Shown here piece after piece: positions 34,258 through 43,721 of a stretch of 64,000 nucleotides of DNA. Each line of letters opens with the position of its first letter. Position 1 is the first letter of the stretch. The position numbers and the translations under genes are program-made. The stretch comes from Chloroflexota bacterium (GTDB lineage: Bacteria; Chloroflexota; Limnocylindria; QHBO01). Where the stretch lies: the NCBI GenBank assembly GCA_003243965.1, contig QHBO01000017.1, positions 1 to 64,000 of the forward strand, written 5' to 3'. The notes under the pieces are model-generated. The model searched no databases. It was given only the letters and a program-made list of their open reading frames with translations, and had not been told where the DNA came from.

Positions 34258-35593
34258 ACGGGAGGCGCGCTCGAGCGACGAGGCGCCGCCCCGCATCCTT
34301 CGGGGTTCGGGCCCGGACCGGTTCGTGTGGGCCACGGGGCTCGAGGACACGTTCATCCCGCAGGCTCGACCGGGCCAGCGGCCGATCGACGAGTACGAGC
34401 TGATCGGCCACTACGATGCGTGGCGCGAGGACATCGACCTGGCCGCCACGATCGGCTTCGACGCGATCCGCTACGGCCTTCCGTGGTACCGGCTCCAGCC
34501 GGAGGGAGGCCGCTTCGACTGGGAGTGGGCCGATCGCGTGATCGACCACCTCGCGCGGCGCGGCCTCGAGCCGATCCTCGACCTGGTCCACTACGGCACC
34601 CCGCTCTGGCTCGCCAGGGGCTTCCTCGATCCGGACTACCCGGCGATGGTTGCCGAGTATGCGGGTGCGGTGGCTCGCCGCTACGCGGGCAGCGTGCGCT
34701 GCTACACGCCCGTCAACGAGCCGCACGTCACCGCCCTGATCTGCGGCCGGGCGGGCCAGTGGCCGCCGTACGGGCGCGACGATGCGGGATACGTAGCGGT
34801 CGCCCGCGCCGTGTGCCGGGGCGTGATCGAGACGGCGAGGGCAGTTCGAAGCGAGGTGCCGGAAGCCGTCATCGTGCACGTTGAGGGAACGGGCTACTGG
34901 ATCGACGACCGAGTCCCGGATTCCGCGGTGAGCGACGACGAGCGTTGCCTCGCCACGCTCGAGCTGCTCACCGGCCGCTTGACCGATGACCATCCGCTGC
35001 GCCCCGAGCTGTCGGCCGCCGGGCTAACCGATGCCGACCTCGACTGGTTCGCCAGCCATCGGCTCGAGATGGACGTCCTCGGCCTCAACTACTACCCCGA
35101 TGGCAGTGTCCACCGGCGCATCGCCGGGGCCGACGTGCTGGTCCCGCACTGGGGCGGCACCGAGTACCTGGGCCGCGCGGTGCGTGAGCTGCACGAACGC
35201 TATCGGATCCCGATCTTCATCAGCGAGAGCGGCTGCAACGAGCTCTCATCGGGGCGTTTCGACGGGCCGTGGCGGCGCGCGAACGAGGTAAACGACGCCG
35301 ATGCCGCCGCGCCGGCCGACCCGTCCGCCTTCCGGCGCTGGTGGCTTGAACAGCTGGTGACCGAGATCGCGGCCATTCGTTCCGAGGGGGTTCCGCTGGT
35401 CGGCTGCACCTGGTGGCCGCTGATCGATGCGGCCAGCTGGGCGTACTTCGGCGGCGAGGGGCCGGTCGATGGCTACATCGAGCCGGGCGGGCTGCACGCC
35501 CTGCGGCGCGGCTCCGACGGCAGGCTGGCGCGCGAGGCACTGCCCATCGCGCACCGGCTGCGAGAGGTCATAGCCGAGGAGCGGGTGGCGTGA
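34250..35593 (+). CDS. glycoside hydrolase family 1 protein
   Basis: The 447-residue GH1 (beta-glucosidase/galactosidase-like) enzyme has acid/base Glu157 in TPVNEP, nucleophile Glu326 in IFISESG, the early WATGLEDTF and GHYDAWREDIDL segments, and LDLVHYGTPLW. The GTG at 34250 overlaps the permease remnant by 8 nt. Substrate is likely a beta-glycoside taken up by the former ABC system. A close paralogue, broken, lies at 37161. Confidence 0.85.
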   Translation: MDEREARSSDEAPPRILRGSGPDRFVWATGLEDTFIPQARPGQRPIDEYELIGHYDAWREDIDLAATIGFDAIRYGLPWYRLQPEGGRFDWEWADRVIDHLARRGLEPILDLVHYGTPLWLARGFLDPDYPAMVAEYAGAVARRYAGSVRCYTPVNEPHVTALICGRAGQWPPYGRDDAGYVAVARAVCRGVIETARAVRSEVPEAVIVHVEGTGYWIDDRVPDSAVSDDERCLATLELLTGRLTDDHPLRPELSAAGLTDADLDWFASHRLEMDVLGLNYYPDGSVHRRIAGADVLVPHWGGTEYLGRAVRELHERYRIPIFISESGCNELSSGRFDGPWRRANEVNDADAAAPADPSAFRRWWLEQLVTEIAAIRSEGVPLVGCTWWPLIDAASWAYFGGEGPVDGYIEPGGLHALRRGSDGRLAREALPIAHRLREVIAEERVA

Positions 35594-36091
35594 CGGCGGG
35601 CCGCCTTTCGGCCGCGGCGCTGGTGCTGCTGCTGGGAGCGGCAGCCGGAGCGCTCGCAGCGGCAGTCCTGCTGCCGCGAGCGGACCTCGGTGCCGCGGTG
35701 GCGGCCACGCCGGGCGAGGAGCCGGTCTCGAGCTGGGTGGAGGCTGCCGGGCCGGCCGGGATCCAGCTCTACGTGCCGAGAACCGCTGGAGAGCCCGACC
35801 GACTCACCGTGCACGGGCGATCGGACCCGCCCGGTCGAGGCTCGTTACCCGTCCGGGCTGATCGTGCTCCAGGCCCATCGCGACGTGCTGCCGGAGGAGA
35901 ACACCGGCGAGCTGGTGACGGTGTCAGGCGCCGACAACGCGTGGTGGCAGACCGCAGACGACGGTCGACGGCTCGCCGTTCGATTCGAAGACAGCCTGGT
36001 GCTCCTCTCGGGCCTCGATGACGAGGAGCTGGCCTCGCTGGCGGATGCCCTCGAGCAAGCGCCGACGCTCGACGGGGGAGGCGAGGAGTGA
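35590..36091 (+). pseudogene. secreted protein gene with a frameshift
   Basis: A GTG overlapping the GH1 stop opens a frame with a signal peptide (ALVLLLGAAAGALAAAVLL) up to RLTVHGRSDPP. The continuation lies in the next frame (EARYPSGLIVLQAHRDV, ADNAWWQTADDGRRLAVRF) and ends at 36091, overlapping the GH43 start. The shift is near 35820-35840. About 166 residues if repaired. No family recognised; sequencing error cannot be excluded. Confidence 0.6.
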
Positions 36092-37164
36092 CGCGGCTCG
36101 CGATCCTCAGCCTCGCCGCGCTTCGCGCGAGCGCCGGGTTCGTGGCGCTCGTGGCGGTCCCGGACTGGCGGGCAGGCCTCCCCGCGGCCGGTCCCCTGCC
36201 ACCGAGCTACGCGAACCCGGTCATCGGCACCGATTTCGCCGATCCGAGCGTCCTGCGCGCCGCCGACGGCTGGTATTACGCCTACTCAACCGAGCAGCTG
36301 ACGGTGGAGCGCATGGCGAACATCCAGGTCGCCCGCTCGCGCGACCTCGTCGAGTGGCAGCTCCTCGCCGATGCCCTGCCCACCAAGCCGGCGTGGGCGG
36401 CCACGACCCGCGACTTCTGGGCCCCTGGTGCGATCGAGGCCGACGGCCGGACTTACCTGTACTTCGGCGCGCTCCACGACACGCGCGCCGGCATGTGCCT
36501 CGGCGTCGCCGTGGCCGCCAGTCCCGCCGGACCCTTCGAGCCCCAGGCCGATCCGTTGCGCTGCGAGGGCGGTGGCTTCATCAACATCGACCCGATGCCA
36601 TTCGACGACCCCAAAACCGGAACCCCGTACCTGTACTGGGGCTCGGCCGGCTCGCCGATCTACGTCCAGGAGCTCGCCGGGGACCGGACCTCGTTCGCAG
36701 ACGGCAGCGAGGCCCGCGGCGTTCTCGACCCCGACCCCGAGGCTCCGTACGAGGACCTGGTCGAGGCTCCGTGGGTCGTCGAGCGCGAAGGTGCCTACTA
36801 TCTGTTCTACTCCGGCGACTTGTGCTGCGATCCGGTCGACCCCGAGTACGCGGTCATGGTGGCGCGCTCCGACGCGCCGACCGGCCCGTTCGAGAGGCGC
36901 CCGAGCGGCCGCGTCCTGCTCGAGTCCAGCGACCGCTGGCTCGGTCCGGGCCACAACGCGGTCGTCACCGACGCCGCCGGGGACGATTGGATCGTCTACC
37001 ACGCCATCGATCCGGCGCGCCCCCTCCAACCCGCCATCTATGCGGTACGCCGGCCGATGCTGATCGATCGCCTCGCCTGGCGCGACGGCTGGCCGTTCCT
37101 CCCATCCGGCGGACCGACCATCGAGCCGCAGTCGCCGCCGGCCGTGGAAACCACCGAACGATGA
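36088..37164 (+). CDS. glycoside hydrolase family 43 protein
   Basis: This 358-residue protein has an N-terminal signal anchor and a five-bladed propeller of GH43 type: DFADPSVLRAADGWYYAYST (general base Asp), NIDPMPFDDP (pKa-modulating Asp) and LVEAPWVVEREGAYYLFYSG (acid Glu). GH43 enzymes cleave arabinan or xylan side chains. GTG start overlapping the upstream stop; its own stop overlaps the next ATG, so the locus was one tight operon. Confidence 0.85.
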   Translation: MTRLAILSLAALRASAGFVALVAVPDWRAGLPAAGPLPPSYANPVIGTDFADPSVLRAADGWYYAYSTEQLTVERMANIQVARSRDLVEWQLLADALPTKPAWAATTRDFWAPGAIEADGRTYLYFGALHDTRAGMCLGVAVAASPAGPFEPQADPLRCEGGGFINIDPMPFDDPKTGTPYLYWGSAGSPIYVQELAGDRTSFADGSEARGVLDPDPEAPYEDLVEAPWVVEREGAYYLFYSGDLCCDPVDPEYAVMVARSDAPTGPFERRPSGRVLLESSDRWLGPGHNAVVTDAAGDDWIVYHAIDPARPLQPAIYAVRRPMLIDRLAWRDGWPFLPSGGPTIEPQSPPAVETTER

Positions 37165-38390
37165 TCGAGGCGCCGGCATTCGGTTGGGCCGTGGGCATCG
37201 AGGACACCTTCATCGGGCAACCGTCCGGTCGCCGCAGACGGGTCCTCGATGAGTACGAGCTGATCGGCCACTACCGCCGCTGGCGATCCGACCTCGACCT
37301 GATCGCCTCGCTCGGAGTTCGGAGCATTCGCTATGGGGTGCCGTGGTATCGGGTCAACCCCGATCCCGGCCGCTTCGACTGATCATGGAGCGATCGCGTC
37401 TTCGCGCACCTGGCGAAGCTCGGGATCCGGCCCATCGTCGACCTGGTGCACTACGGAACGCCGCTGTGGCTGCGCGGCTCCTTCCTCGATCCGGACTATC
37501 CCGCCCGGGTGGCTGAGTACGCGGTCGCCATGGTCGAGCGCTACGGCGGCATCGCCGGCGGCTGGACGCCGCTGAACGAGCCGGTCGTCAGCGCGGATTT
37601 CTCCGGGCGGCGCGGTGTGTGGCCGCCGCACCTTCGCGGGCAGAGCGGCCACGACCTCGTCCTCATCACGCTCGCGGAGGGCATCGCGCGCACGATTGCC
37701 GCCATCCGCTCGGTACGGGCCGATGTGACCATCGTGGCCGCAGAGCCGTGCGACGTCGCCATCACCGACGAGCCATCCCTCGAGATGCTGGTCGCCGAGA
37801 CCTGGCAACACCACTTCCTGCCGCTGGGCCTCGTGCGTGGACGCGTGGACGGGGCGCATCCGCTCTACGGGCGTCTGGTCGGATCGGGCGTGTCGGCGGA
37901 GCGCCTCGAACGGCTGCGCACCGATCCGCAAACGGTCGACGTGGTCGGCGTCAACTTCTACCCGAGCATGTCGTGCCGGCGGCTCGTGACCATTGGTCGG
38001 CGCCTCGTACGACAGAATCGGCGCGGTGGGGCGAAAGACCTGGCTGACGCGCTGGTGCGCTTCCACCGCCACACGGGCCTCCCGATCATGGTGACCGAGA
38101 CAAGCGACGTCGGACGCGTCGAGGACCGCGCGCGCTGGATGGACGCATCGGTGATGGCGGTTGCGCGGCTCCGCTCCGCGGGCGTACCGGTGATCGGCTA
38201 CACCTGGTTCCCGGTCTTCAGTCACGGCGACTGGCGCTGGCGCCGCGGCCCCCATTCACGCGACGCGTACTGGTGCCATATGGGCCTGTGGGATATCGAT
38301 GAGCGTCTGCGGCGGGTTCGCACGCCGCTGGCCGACCGCTTTGCCACGCTGGCCGCGGGCGGGCCGCCGCGATGGGAGGCGGCGGCATGA
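37161..38390 (+). pseudogene. second GH1 gene interrupted by TGA
   Basis: From ATG 37161 the protein parallels the GH1 gene at 34250 (GWAVGIEDTFIGQPSGRRRR, GHYRRWRSDLDL). At GRFD-stop-SWSDR (TGA 37380-37382) the paralogue has a Trp. The frame continues in register to 38390 with intact LNEP and VTETS. Length would be 409 residues. A single nonsense change explains it; reinitiation at the ATG of 37446 would remove the first barrel strands. Confidence 0.8.
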
Positions 38391-38545
38391 CGTCCATCGT
38401 TCGGCGTGCGGGCGGAGGTCGGAGGATCGGGCTCATCGCGCTCGCCGTACTGATTCTCGTGGCTGGCGCGGCGTACCTAGTCCTCGTCGGGAGCGTGCCG
38501 GCCTACCGGAATAGGTGCCGCGATACAGTTATGCGGTCAGATTGA
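38387..38545 (+). CDS. truncated membrane protein at the cassette boundary
   Basis: An ATG overlapping the GH1 stop opens 52 codons: a basic start, one membrane helix (GLIALAVLILVAGAAYLVLV) and then about 10 residues that run into the conserved flank of the tRNA-Val att copy, where it stops. The real gene's 3' part was removed or left behind at the junction. Confidence 0.55.
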   Translation: MTSIVRRAGGGRRIGLIALAVLILVAGAAYLVLVGSVPAYRNRCRDTVMRSD

Positions 38546-38561
38546 GCGTGAAAGTGGTGGT

Positions 38562-38628
38562 TGGTGGGCGACACTGGACTCGAACCAGTGACCTCTTGCA
38601 TGTCAAGCATTTCCGCCTGAGCGCTGTG
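38562..38628 (-). repeat. attachment-site copy: tRNA-Val 3' half plus arm
   Basis: 38562-38609 is identical to the 3' half of tRNA-Val including CCA. The arm CTGAGCGCTGTG is at 38617-38628, 7 nt from the core. The flank at about 38525-38561 matches the one downstream of the intact tRNA. Confidence 0.9.
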
Positions 38629-38933
38629 ATGCGGGCGTGGGAGGCCGAGCAGAATGGCCTCAGTTATACGATGACGCCCACCAGACGTGCCCCAGCGCCT
38701 GTGACGTGTTCACCGACGCCGGCGAACGTCATTTCCGCACATCTCGGTCGCTGGGTCTCAGAGGGCCACCTCGATTGGCTACGAGAACGTGCTAGGCCGC
38801 AGTGGGCTTAGAACCCGATCCATCATTCCAATCGCTAGGACCTTGACCTTGCGGGCCTCGCGGCGTGCAGCCGCGAACTCGGACTCGAGCCTCATGGGCT
38901 GCCTGTCCATTTGAGCGGTCTGGAGCGAGCCGA

Positions 38934-39449
38934 TCAGCAGTCGAAGACCCACCAGCACAGGTCGTTCCGCAGCCGCTGATCGTCGAGGACGAGTTCGCGG
39001 ATCTCCGAGGGCAGTCGATCGCGTTGCCACGAGCACTCGTGGCGTCCTGCCTCTGCGCGGTCACCCTCGGCAGCTGACGCGCGCACGGCTCGGATCGCAT
39101 ACGCCGCCGCACCGAGCTCGTGGGCGGCGACGTGTGCGACGGCCGCGGCCTGCCCGGCAGCGTACGCGGCATGCCGTGCTGCCCCACTCAGGTCTCTGGC
39201 CGCGGCGTTGGCATGGCCGGCCGCCGTGCGCGCCTGGGTCATCGCGACCTCGCCACGCGTCCAGGCGCGCCCCAGCTCGATCGCCCGCCGCGGTCGGCCG
39301 TCGTCGGGCCGCTCCTGCTCGAAGAGGTGAAGGACGTGCTCGGCACAATCGGCGGCCCAGACGGCGAGGAAATGATGGTCGGCGTGCGAGAGCGTCCCGC
39401 CACGACGCACCGTGATGAACCGAGGGTCTCGGACCTTGGGCAGGATCAT
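38934..39449 (-). CDS. Imm5-like putative immunity protein
   Basis: The 171-residue helical, Ala/His-rich protein has the pattern HHFLAVWAADCAEHVLHLFE, RPRRAIELGRAWTRGEVAM and AHVAAHELGAAAYAIRAVR, which I recognise as the Imm-5 family of polymorphic-toxin immunity proteins. GGAGGTGGG precedes the ATG. No toxin gene is next to it, so it would be an orphan immunity gene. Immunity function is family-level inference. Confidence 0.7.
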   Translation of the reverse strand: MILPKVRDPRFITVRRGGTLSHADHHFLAVWAADCAEHVLHLFEQERPDDGRPRRAIELGRAWTRGEVAMTQARTAAGHANAAARDLSGAARHAAYAAGQAAAVAHVAAHELGAAAYAIRAVRASAAEGDRAEAGRHECSWQRDRLPSEIRELVLDDQRLRNDLCWWVFDC

Positions 39450-40020
39450 CGACCCACCTCCACGTTGCGCTCAGTTCGCTGCATGTCGACTCGTTTGGCG
39501 ATCCCAATCGTCGCCTGACGGCCCTCGCCCTGCAAGCGACGACAGGCCGACCACGGCCGTCTCGACCCCGGCCATCCGCTGGCCGACCGCGAGGCCACCA
39601 TCGAAGTGCGCCGGCAGCGAGCCGATCGGCTCATCGCCGGCCATGGCATCCATGAGCGGCCGGGCCGGGTTGACGGCGCGGACGTACCCGGTGGGGGGAG
39701 CCGGGAGTCGGTGTGGATCAGACCAGCGCGCCGTCATGCCCGTGGCGTCGGGCCGCGGCGGGCCGATGACTACTTGGCCGTTTGGGCCATACGGGCGGTG
39801 GTGGAGGCCGTCCGGAACGCACGCCTTCGGTGCAGAACAACCTGATGGCGGATGGCGGGGCGCGACCCTGGCCTAACGCATCTGCCTAGCCGACGCGCGA
39901 GCGGCCGGGCCCCTTCTCTCACCTACAGGATACCGCGCACCGGGGGGCTTGCGGCAAGACCCGGGGCGTGCGGTAGAGTCCCGGCCTTGCACAAGATTCC
40001 ACAGACTGGGAGGCAACGGC
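39450..40020. other. stretch without a supported gene
   Basis: Only competing short ORFs occur. The minus-strand frame 39471-39737 (MDAMAGDEPIGSLPAHF) could be a gene fragment but I cannot name it. A TAGAGT -10-like box lies near 39974, ahead of the glycosyltransferase. Confidence 0.4.
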
Positions 40021-41229
40021 ATGCGCGTCTTGCTATCCACTTGGGGCTCGCGAGGGGACGTCGAACCACTCGCCGCACTCGCCCTGCGGCTGCGTGAACT
40101 CGGTGCCGAGGTGCGGGTATGTGCGCCGCCGGATGAGGAGTTCACGGCCCTCTTCGCGCGGGTAGGCGTAACGCTGATCCCGCTCGGCCCCTCGACCCGG
40201 TCGATCGCGGCCAGCCTGAAAGCGCCGTCGCCGGACGCAGCGTTCCGCCTCGCGGCCGAGCTCGTCGCCGCGCGGTTCGGGACACTCCCCGCGGCGGCCG
40301 AGGGCTGTGATGCGCTGGTCGCGACCGGCCTGATGCCGGCCGGAGCACGGTCGGTCGCCGAGTCGCTCGACATCCGCTACGTGCTCGCCTGCTTCCACAT
40401 CTTCGGCCTGCCGTCGCGGCACTTCCCACCGGCCGCGCGACCGGGCAAGCAGTCGCCACACGATGAGACCGACAATCGGGTGCTGTGGCGGCAGGACGGG
40501 GAGCGCGTGAACGCGTTATACGCGGAGCCGCTCAATCGTGGCCGCGCCGCGATCGGCCTGCCGCCGGTCGACAACGTCCGCGACCACGTCATCACCGAGC
40601 AGCCCTGGCTGGCGGCGGACCCAGTCCTCGCCCCGTGGCAGGACCTCACCGATCTCGACCTCGTCCAGACGGGGGCCTGGATCCTGCCCGACGAGCGTCC
40701 GCTGTCGAATGAGGTGGACGCGTTCCTCGACGCGGGCGAGCCGCCTGTCTACGTGGGCTTCGGCAGCATCGCCATGCACACCTCGGAGGACATCGGCAGA
40801 GTGGCGATCGAGGCGACCCGCGCACATGGCCGCCGCCTCATTCTTGGCCAAGGCTGGGCCGACCTCGTGCTGGCCGACGATCGGGACGACTGGCTGATCG
40901 TCGGCGAGGTCAACCAGCAGGCACTGTTCCGGCGCGTGGCCGCCGTCGTGCACCACGGCGGAGCAGGCACGACGACGACCGCCGCCCTGGCCGGCGCCCC
41001 GCAGGTGGTGGTGCCCGAGATCGTCGACCAGCCGCACTGGGCTCGGCGGGTGGCCGAACTCGGCATCGGGGCGGCACACGACGGTGCCGTGCCGACCTGG
41101 GAATCCCTCGCGAGTGCGCTCGGGACGGCACTCTCCCCCGAGACCCGCGCACGCGCGACCGCGGTGGCCGCCCGGGTCCGCACCGACGGAGCCGCGGTGG
41201 CCGCGAGGCGCCTGCTAGAGTCGCGATGA
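40021..41229 (+). CDS. UGT/GtfB-type glycosyltransferase (GT1)
   Basis: This 402-residue glycosyltransferase has an N-terminal STWGSRGDVEPLAALALRL motif of antibiotic/sterol glycosyltransferases and a C-terminal donor site VHHGGAGTTTTAALAGAPQV with PEIVDQPHWARRVAELG. It transfers an NDP-sugar to a hydrophobic acceptor. Homologues glycosylate or inactivate macrolides and glycopeptides, so resistance or natural-product modification are both possible. GGGAGG lies 7 nt before the ATG. Confidence 0.88.
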   Translation: MRVLLSTWGSRGDVEPLAALALRLRELGAEVRVCAPPDEEFTALFARVGVTLIPLGPSTRSIAASLKAPSPDAAFRLAAELVAARFGTLPAAAEGCDALVATGLMPAGARSVAESLDIRYVLACFHIFGLPSRHFPPAARPGKQSPHDETDNRVLWRQDGERVNALYAEPLNRGRAAIGLPPVDNVRDHVITEQPWLAADPVLAPWQDLTDLDLVQTGAWILPDERPLSNEVDAFLDAGEPPVYVGFGSIAMHTSEDIGRVAIEATRAHGRRLILGQGWADLVLADDRDDWLIVGEVNQQALFRRVAAVVHHGGAGTTTTAALAGAPQVVVPEIVDQPHWARRVAELGIGAAHDGAVPTWESLASALGTALSPETRARATAVAARVRTDGAAVAARRLLESR

Positions 41230-41318
41230 GGCTGCCATGAACTCGCTCCGAACGCCGACTTCCTAGATGATGTGGCAAGGCGGGCCACGTCGTACGGTTG
41301 AGGCAACGAGGACAATCC

Positions 41319-41918
41319 ATGGGCAAGATCACCGCGTCGATTAGCACGTCGGTCGACGGATTCATCGCCGGTCCGAACGATGGCCCCGGACGCGGGCTCG
41401 GCGAGGGTGGCACGGCCCTCCATTCCTGGGTGTTCGGCGGGCCGTGGGATTACGATGAGGGGCCTAAGGGCGAGGCGACCGGCGAGGATAAGGCCTTCCT
41501 CGATGCGGCGATGGCTGACCTCGGCGCGGTCGTCGCGGGCCGCTGGACCTATGAGGCAGCCGAACACTGGGGCGGCACGAACCCGTGGGGGCTTCCGGTC
41601 TTCATCGTCACCCACCGGCCCGAAGAGCAGCCGCCCGGCGACGACTTCCGGTTCGTCGGGTCGCTCGCCGAGGCCGTCGATCTGGCGCGCAACGCTGCCG
41701 GCGACAAGGTCGTGAACATCATGGGCGGGGCCGATGTCATCCGTCAGGCGCTTGCCTCGGGCGTCGTCGAGGAGCTGACGATCATCGTCGCCCCGATCGT
41801 CCTCGGCCGCGGGAAGCGCCTGTTTGACGGCTTCGAGAACCGGGTCGAGCTCGAGCACCTCGGCGTCCGCCAGTCCCCGTTCGCGACGTTCATCGACTAC
41901 CGGGTGAAGCGCGCGTGA
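41319..41918 (+). CDS. dihydrofolate reductase/RibD C-terminal family reductase
   Basis: The 199-residue protein with DHFR-like fold has an N-terminal ITASISTSVDGFIAGPND, VVAGRWTYEAAEHWGG, and C-terminal VNIMGGADVIRQAL with APIVLGRGKRLFDG. This family includes YwjB/YyaP-type reductases of unknown substrate. The ATG at 41319 matches the family start; an upstream in-frame start at 41298 lacks support. Confidence 0.85.
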   Translation: MGKITASISTSVDGFIAGPNDGPGRGLGEGGTALHSWVFGGPWDYDEGPKGEATGEDKAFLDAAMADLGAVVAGRWTYEAAEHWGGTNPWGLPVFIVTHRPEEQPPGDDFRFVGSLAEAVDLARNAAGDKVVNIMGGADVIRQALASGVVEELTIIVAPIVLGRGKRLFDGFENRVELEHLGVRQSPFATFIDYRVKRA

Positions 41919-42111
41919 CCTCCAGGTTGGCTTCAGGGGGCATGGCGCTCGATCGCGGACGTGACCAGCTCACCATTGGGTCGGTTGGCGCCTGCTTAGA
42001 TCCAAGGTGGCTGCACGTCCACAGTGCTGCCAGAACCCACTTCACCGGTTCACCGTACATATCCCCGACATGGACAAGCGTTCGGGAATGTCCCCGAGCG
42101 CGTTTCGGGCG

Positions 42112-42549
42112 TCAGACGATTTGCTCGGCCAGCCCGATGAGAATGCCCTCGGGGCCTCGGACGTAGCAGACCCGATACATGTCTTCGTACTGGACTACTT
42201 CGTCGACGAGCTGAGCGCCGTGCTTCCGGAGCCGCGCGAGCGTGTCGTCGAGATCGTCCACAGCGAACATGACACGCAGATAGCCCAGCGCGTTCACCGG
42301 CGCGTTTCGGTGATCGGCAACCACGGGCGGCGTGAGAAAGCGCGAGAGTTCGATCGCGCCGTGGCCGTCCGGCATACGCATCATGGCGACCTCGACGCGC
42401 TGGTCGCGCAGTCCAGTGACGCGCCCTGACCAGTCTCCTTCGATCATCGCGCGACCTTTGAGTTCGAGGCCCAGCTCGGCAAAAAAGGAGATCGCGGTAT
42501 CGAGGGATTCAACCACGATCCCGACGTTGTCCATGCGTTGAAGCGTCAC
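42112..42549 (-). CDS. VOC-family (glyoxalase-like) protein
   Basis: The 145-residue vicinal-oxygen-chelate protein has two beta-alpha-beta-beta-beta modules: MDNVGIVVESLDTAISFFAE with IELSRFLTP, then YLRVMFAVDDLDDTLARLRK with YVRGPEGILIGLAE. Metal ligands are plausible (E in IELS and E in GPEG). The GTG at 42549, with GAGGGG upstream, gives the usual TLQRMDN start. Substrate unknown. Confidence 0.82.
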   Translation of the reverse strand: MTLQRMDNVGIVVESLDTAISFFAELGLELKGRAMIEGDWSGRVTGLRDQRVEVAMMRMPDGHGAIELSRFLTPPVVADHRNAPVNALGYLRVMFAVDDLDDTLARLRKHGAQLVDEVVQYEDMYRVCYVRGPEGILIGLAEQIV

Positions 42550-42649
42550 GCGGTCCCCTCTAGAGGTGACGTCCCAGACCTGCTGGAAAAGTTGAAGACG
42601 GCGTAGTCTCCGAAGCGGTGGTGTTGGAACCGCAACGAGGAGGTACGCC

Positions 42650-42820
42650 GTGAACCACAGAGTAGCCGTCAGCGAGCGCCTGGTCGAGCAGATCGACGCC
42701 ATCCTGCTCGACGGAGTGACCGACCCCGATCGTCTGGCCAAGCTCGGCCGTCTCGGCGCACAGCTCATCATCCAGCGCGCGGTCGAGGACGAGGTGGCCG
42801 CCTTTCTGGGCCGCCATTCG
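42650..42820 (+). pseudogene. 5' fragment of an IS256-family transposase
   Basis: A GTG with a strong GAGGAGG opens about 56 codons typical of the IS256 N-terminus (RLAKLGRLGAQLIIQRAVED, EVAAFLGRH). The homology then stops and unrelated residues follow. The rest of the element is gone. Confidence 0.7.
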
Positions 42821-42821
42821 G

Positions 42822-43114
42822 TTACGGGACTCTTACGCGCACCGCAATTAGGAGCAAGCCCAGGGCAGAAACTCCCAGAACTGCGTCCAGCGCGTACGCG
42901 ACAGCGGGCAAGGACCGCTCTCGCGTAAGCAGGAGGAGCGATAGAGAAATCGCTCCAGCCATCACGGCCGACCCAAACGCAATGAGCTTGACGCCGATAA
43001 CGGATGGACGTCCCATTTGCAGCGCGCGGGCAACGGCGAGAGCCCGAGGCCGATAACGAAGAGAGCTCCGCCTAGAGCAGTACCGGTGCCTAGAACGAGC
43101 CAGCTCATCGGCAT
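42822..43114 (-). pseudogene. small membrane protein, apparently frameshifted
   Basis: From ATG 43114 or 43108 one frame gives SWLVLGTGTALGGALFVIGL. A second frame takes over near 43020 and gives GVKLIAFGSAVMAGAISLSL plus a last helix ending at 42822. Together they would be a roughly 95-residue three-helix protein. Read alone, the second part would start at ATG 43016 (64 residues). Confidence 0.45.
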
Positions 43115-43157
43115 CCGAAGTAAGGCAAGGCAACCGTTGTTATGTACCCGGCCATGC

Positions 43158-43346
43158 TCACTTCCTGGTGGAGAGGAGCACCGATGTATAGATAACGCTC
43201 GCGAGCACGCTCGCGGTGGGCGGCAACCAGATCAACTGCATCACCAGCGATCGCCCGCCACGAAGGTACAGGGCCGCAACGAAGCTGACGCCCGGCAGAA
43301 CGAAACAGGCGACGAGACCGGCCAGCTCCAGCGGACCTATGAGAAT
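43158..43346 (-). CDS. small membrane ORF without canonical start
   Basis: Directly after the TAG of the upstream gene, in the same frame, lie 62 codons with two clear membrane helices (ELAGLVACFVLPGVSFVAAL, MQLIWLPPTASVLASVIYTS). The first codon after the stop is ATT; CTG codons follow at the sixth and eighth positions. It may be reached by a rare start codon or by stop readthrough, or it may be the remnant of a longer protein. Confidence 0.4.
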   Translation of the reverse strand: MLIGPLELAGLVACFVLPGVSFVAALYLRGGRSLVMQLIWLPPTASVLASVIYTSVLLSTRK

Positions 43347-43595
43347 CTAGTGCCGCCCCTCTTTGCGTGCCATGTTGCCATCGGCCCACGCCGATCCCCA
43401 GCCGAAAATAGCACCGATGACCCCCAGGATCCATACGGAAGATGGCGCATAGGTGAGCGCCATGGCGACCGCGACTGCTATCCCTTCCAGCGTCCATGCC
43501 ACTGAGATTGCGGTCGTACCGCGCCGCTTCGCGACAAAGTACAGCCACGCCAGCACGCCGACTGCCAGTCCGGCGACAATCCAGGCAATTATCAT
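43347..43595 (-). CDS. small membrane protein
   Basis: The 82-residue ORF has two or three membrane helices (MIIAWIVAGLAVGVLAWLYF, VAWTLEGIAVAVAMALTYA, WILGVIGAIFGWG). No family recognised. It belongs to a short run of minus-strand membrane ORFs. Confidence 0.5.
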   Translation of the reverse strand: MIIAWIVAGLAVGVLAWLYFVAKRRGTTAISVAWTLEGIAVAVAMALTYAPSSVWILGVIGAIFGWGSAWADGNMARKEGRH

Positions 43596-43721
43596 GGCTG
43601 GCGCTCGGCAACGGGCGTTGCTCCAAGCCTCGCAGCCGACTCGCACGGGGTCGAACTGTCGGTCCTCAGGACGTGGCGCATTGGATCACGCCGTAGGCGA
43701 CGCCTGCGGCGGCCAAGACAT

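Larger units (their letters stand above)
29679..38561. mobile_element. integrated cassette E2 at tRNA-Val
   Basis: The region is bounded by att copies at 29631 and 38562. It begins with degenerate sequence and remnants (VanZ, a lost gene tail). Then follow MT-A70, PCD and methyltransferase genes and a decaying GH1/GH43 sugar locus whose last gene is cut at the right boundary. Confidence 0.7.

Noticed and set aside
37380-37382. Genetic-code reassignment of TGA to Trp
   Set aside because: TGA terminates many intact genes here, often in start-stop overlaps, and all other Trp residues use TGG.
39471-39737. Minus-strand ORF with MDAMAGDEPIGSLPAHF
   Set aside because: Might be a gene fragment, but no family, start or operon context supports it.
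43105-43155. 16-codon peptide MAGYITTVALPYFGCR between membrane ORFs
   Set aside because: Too short to distinguish from chance in a region with frameshifted genes; no ribosome binding site of note.
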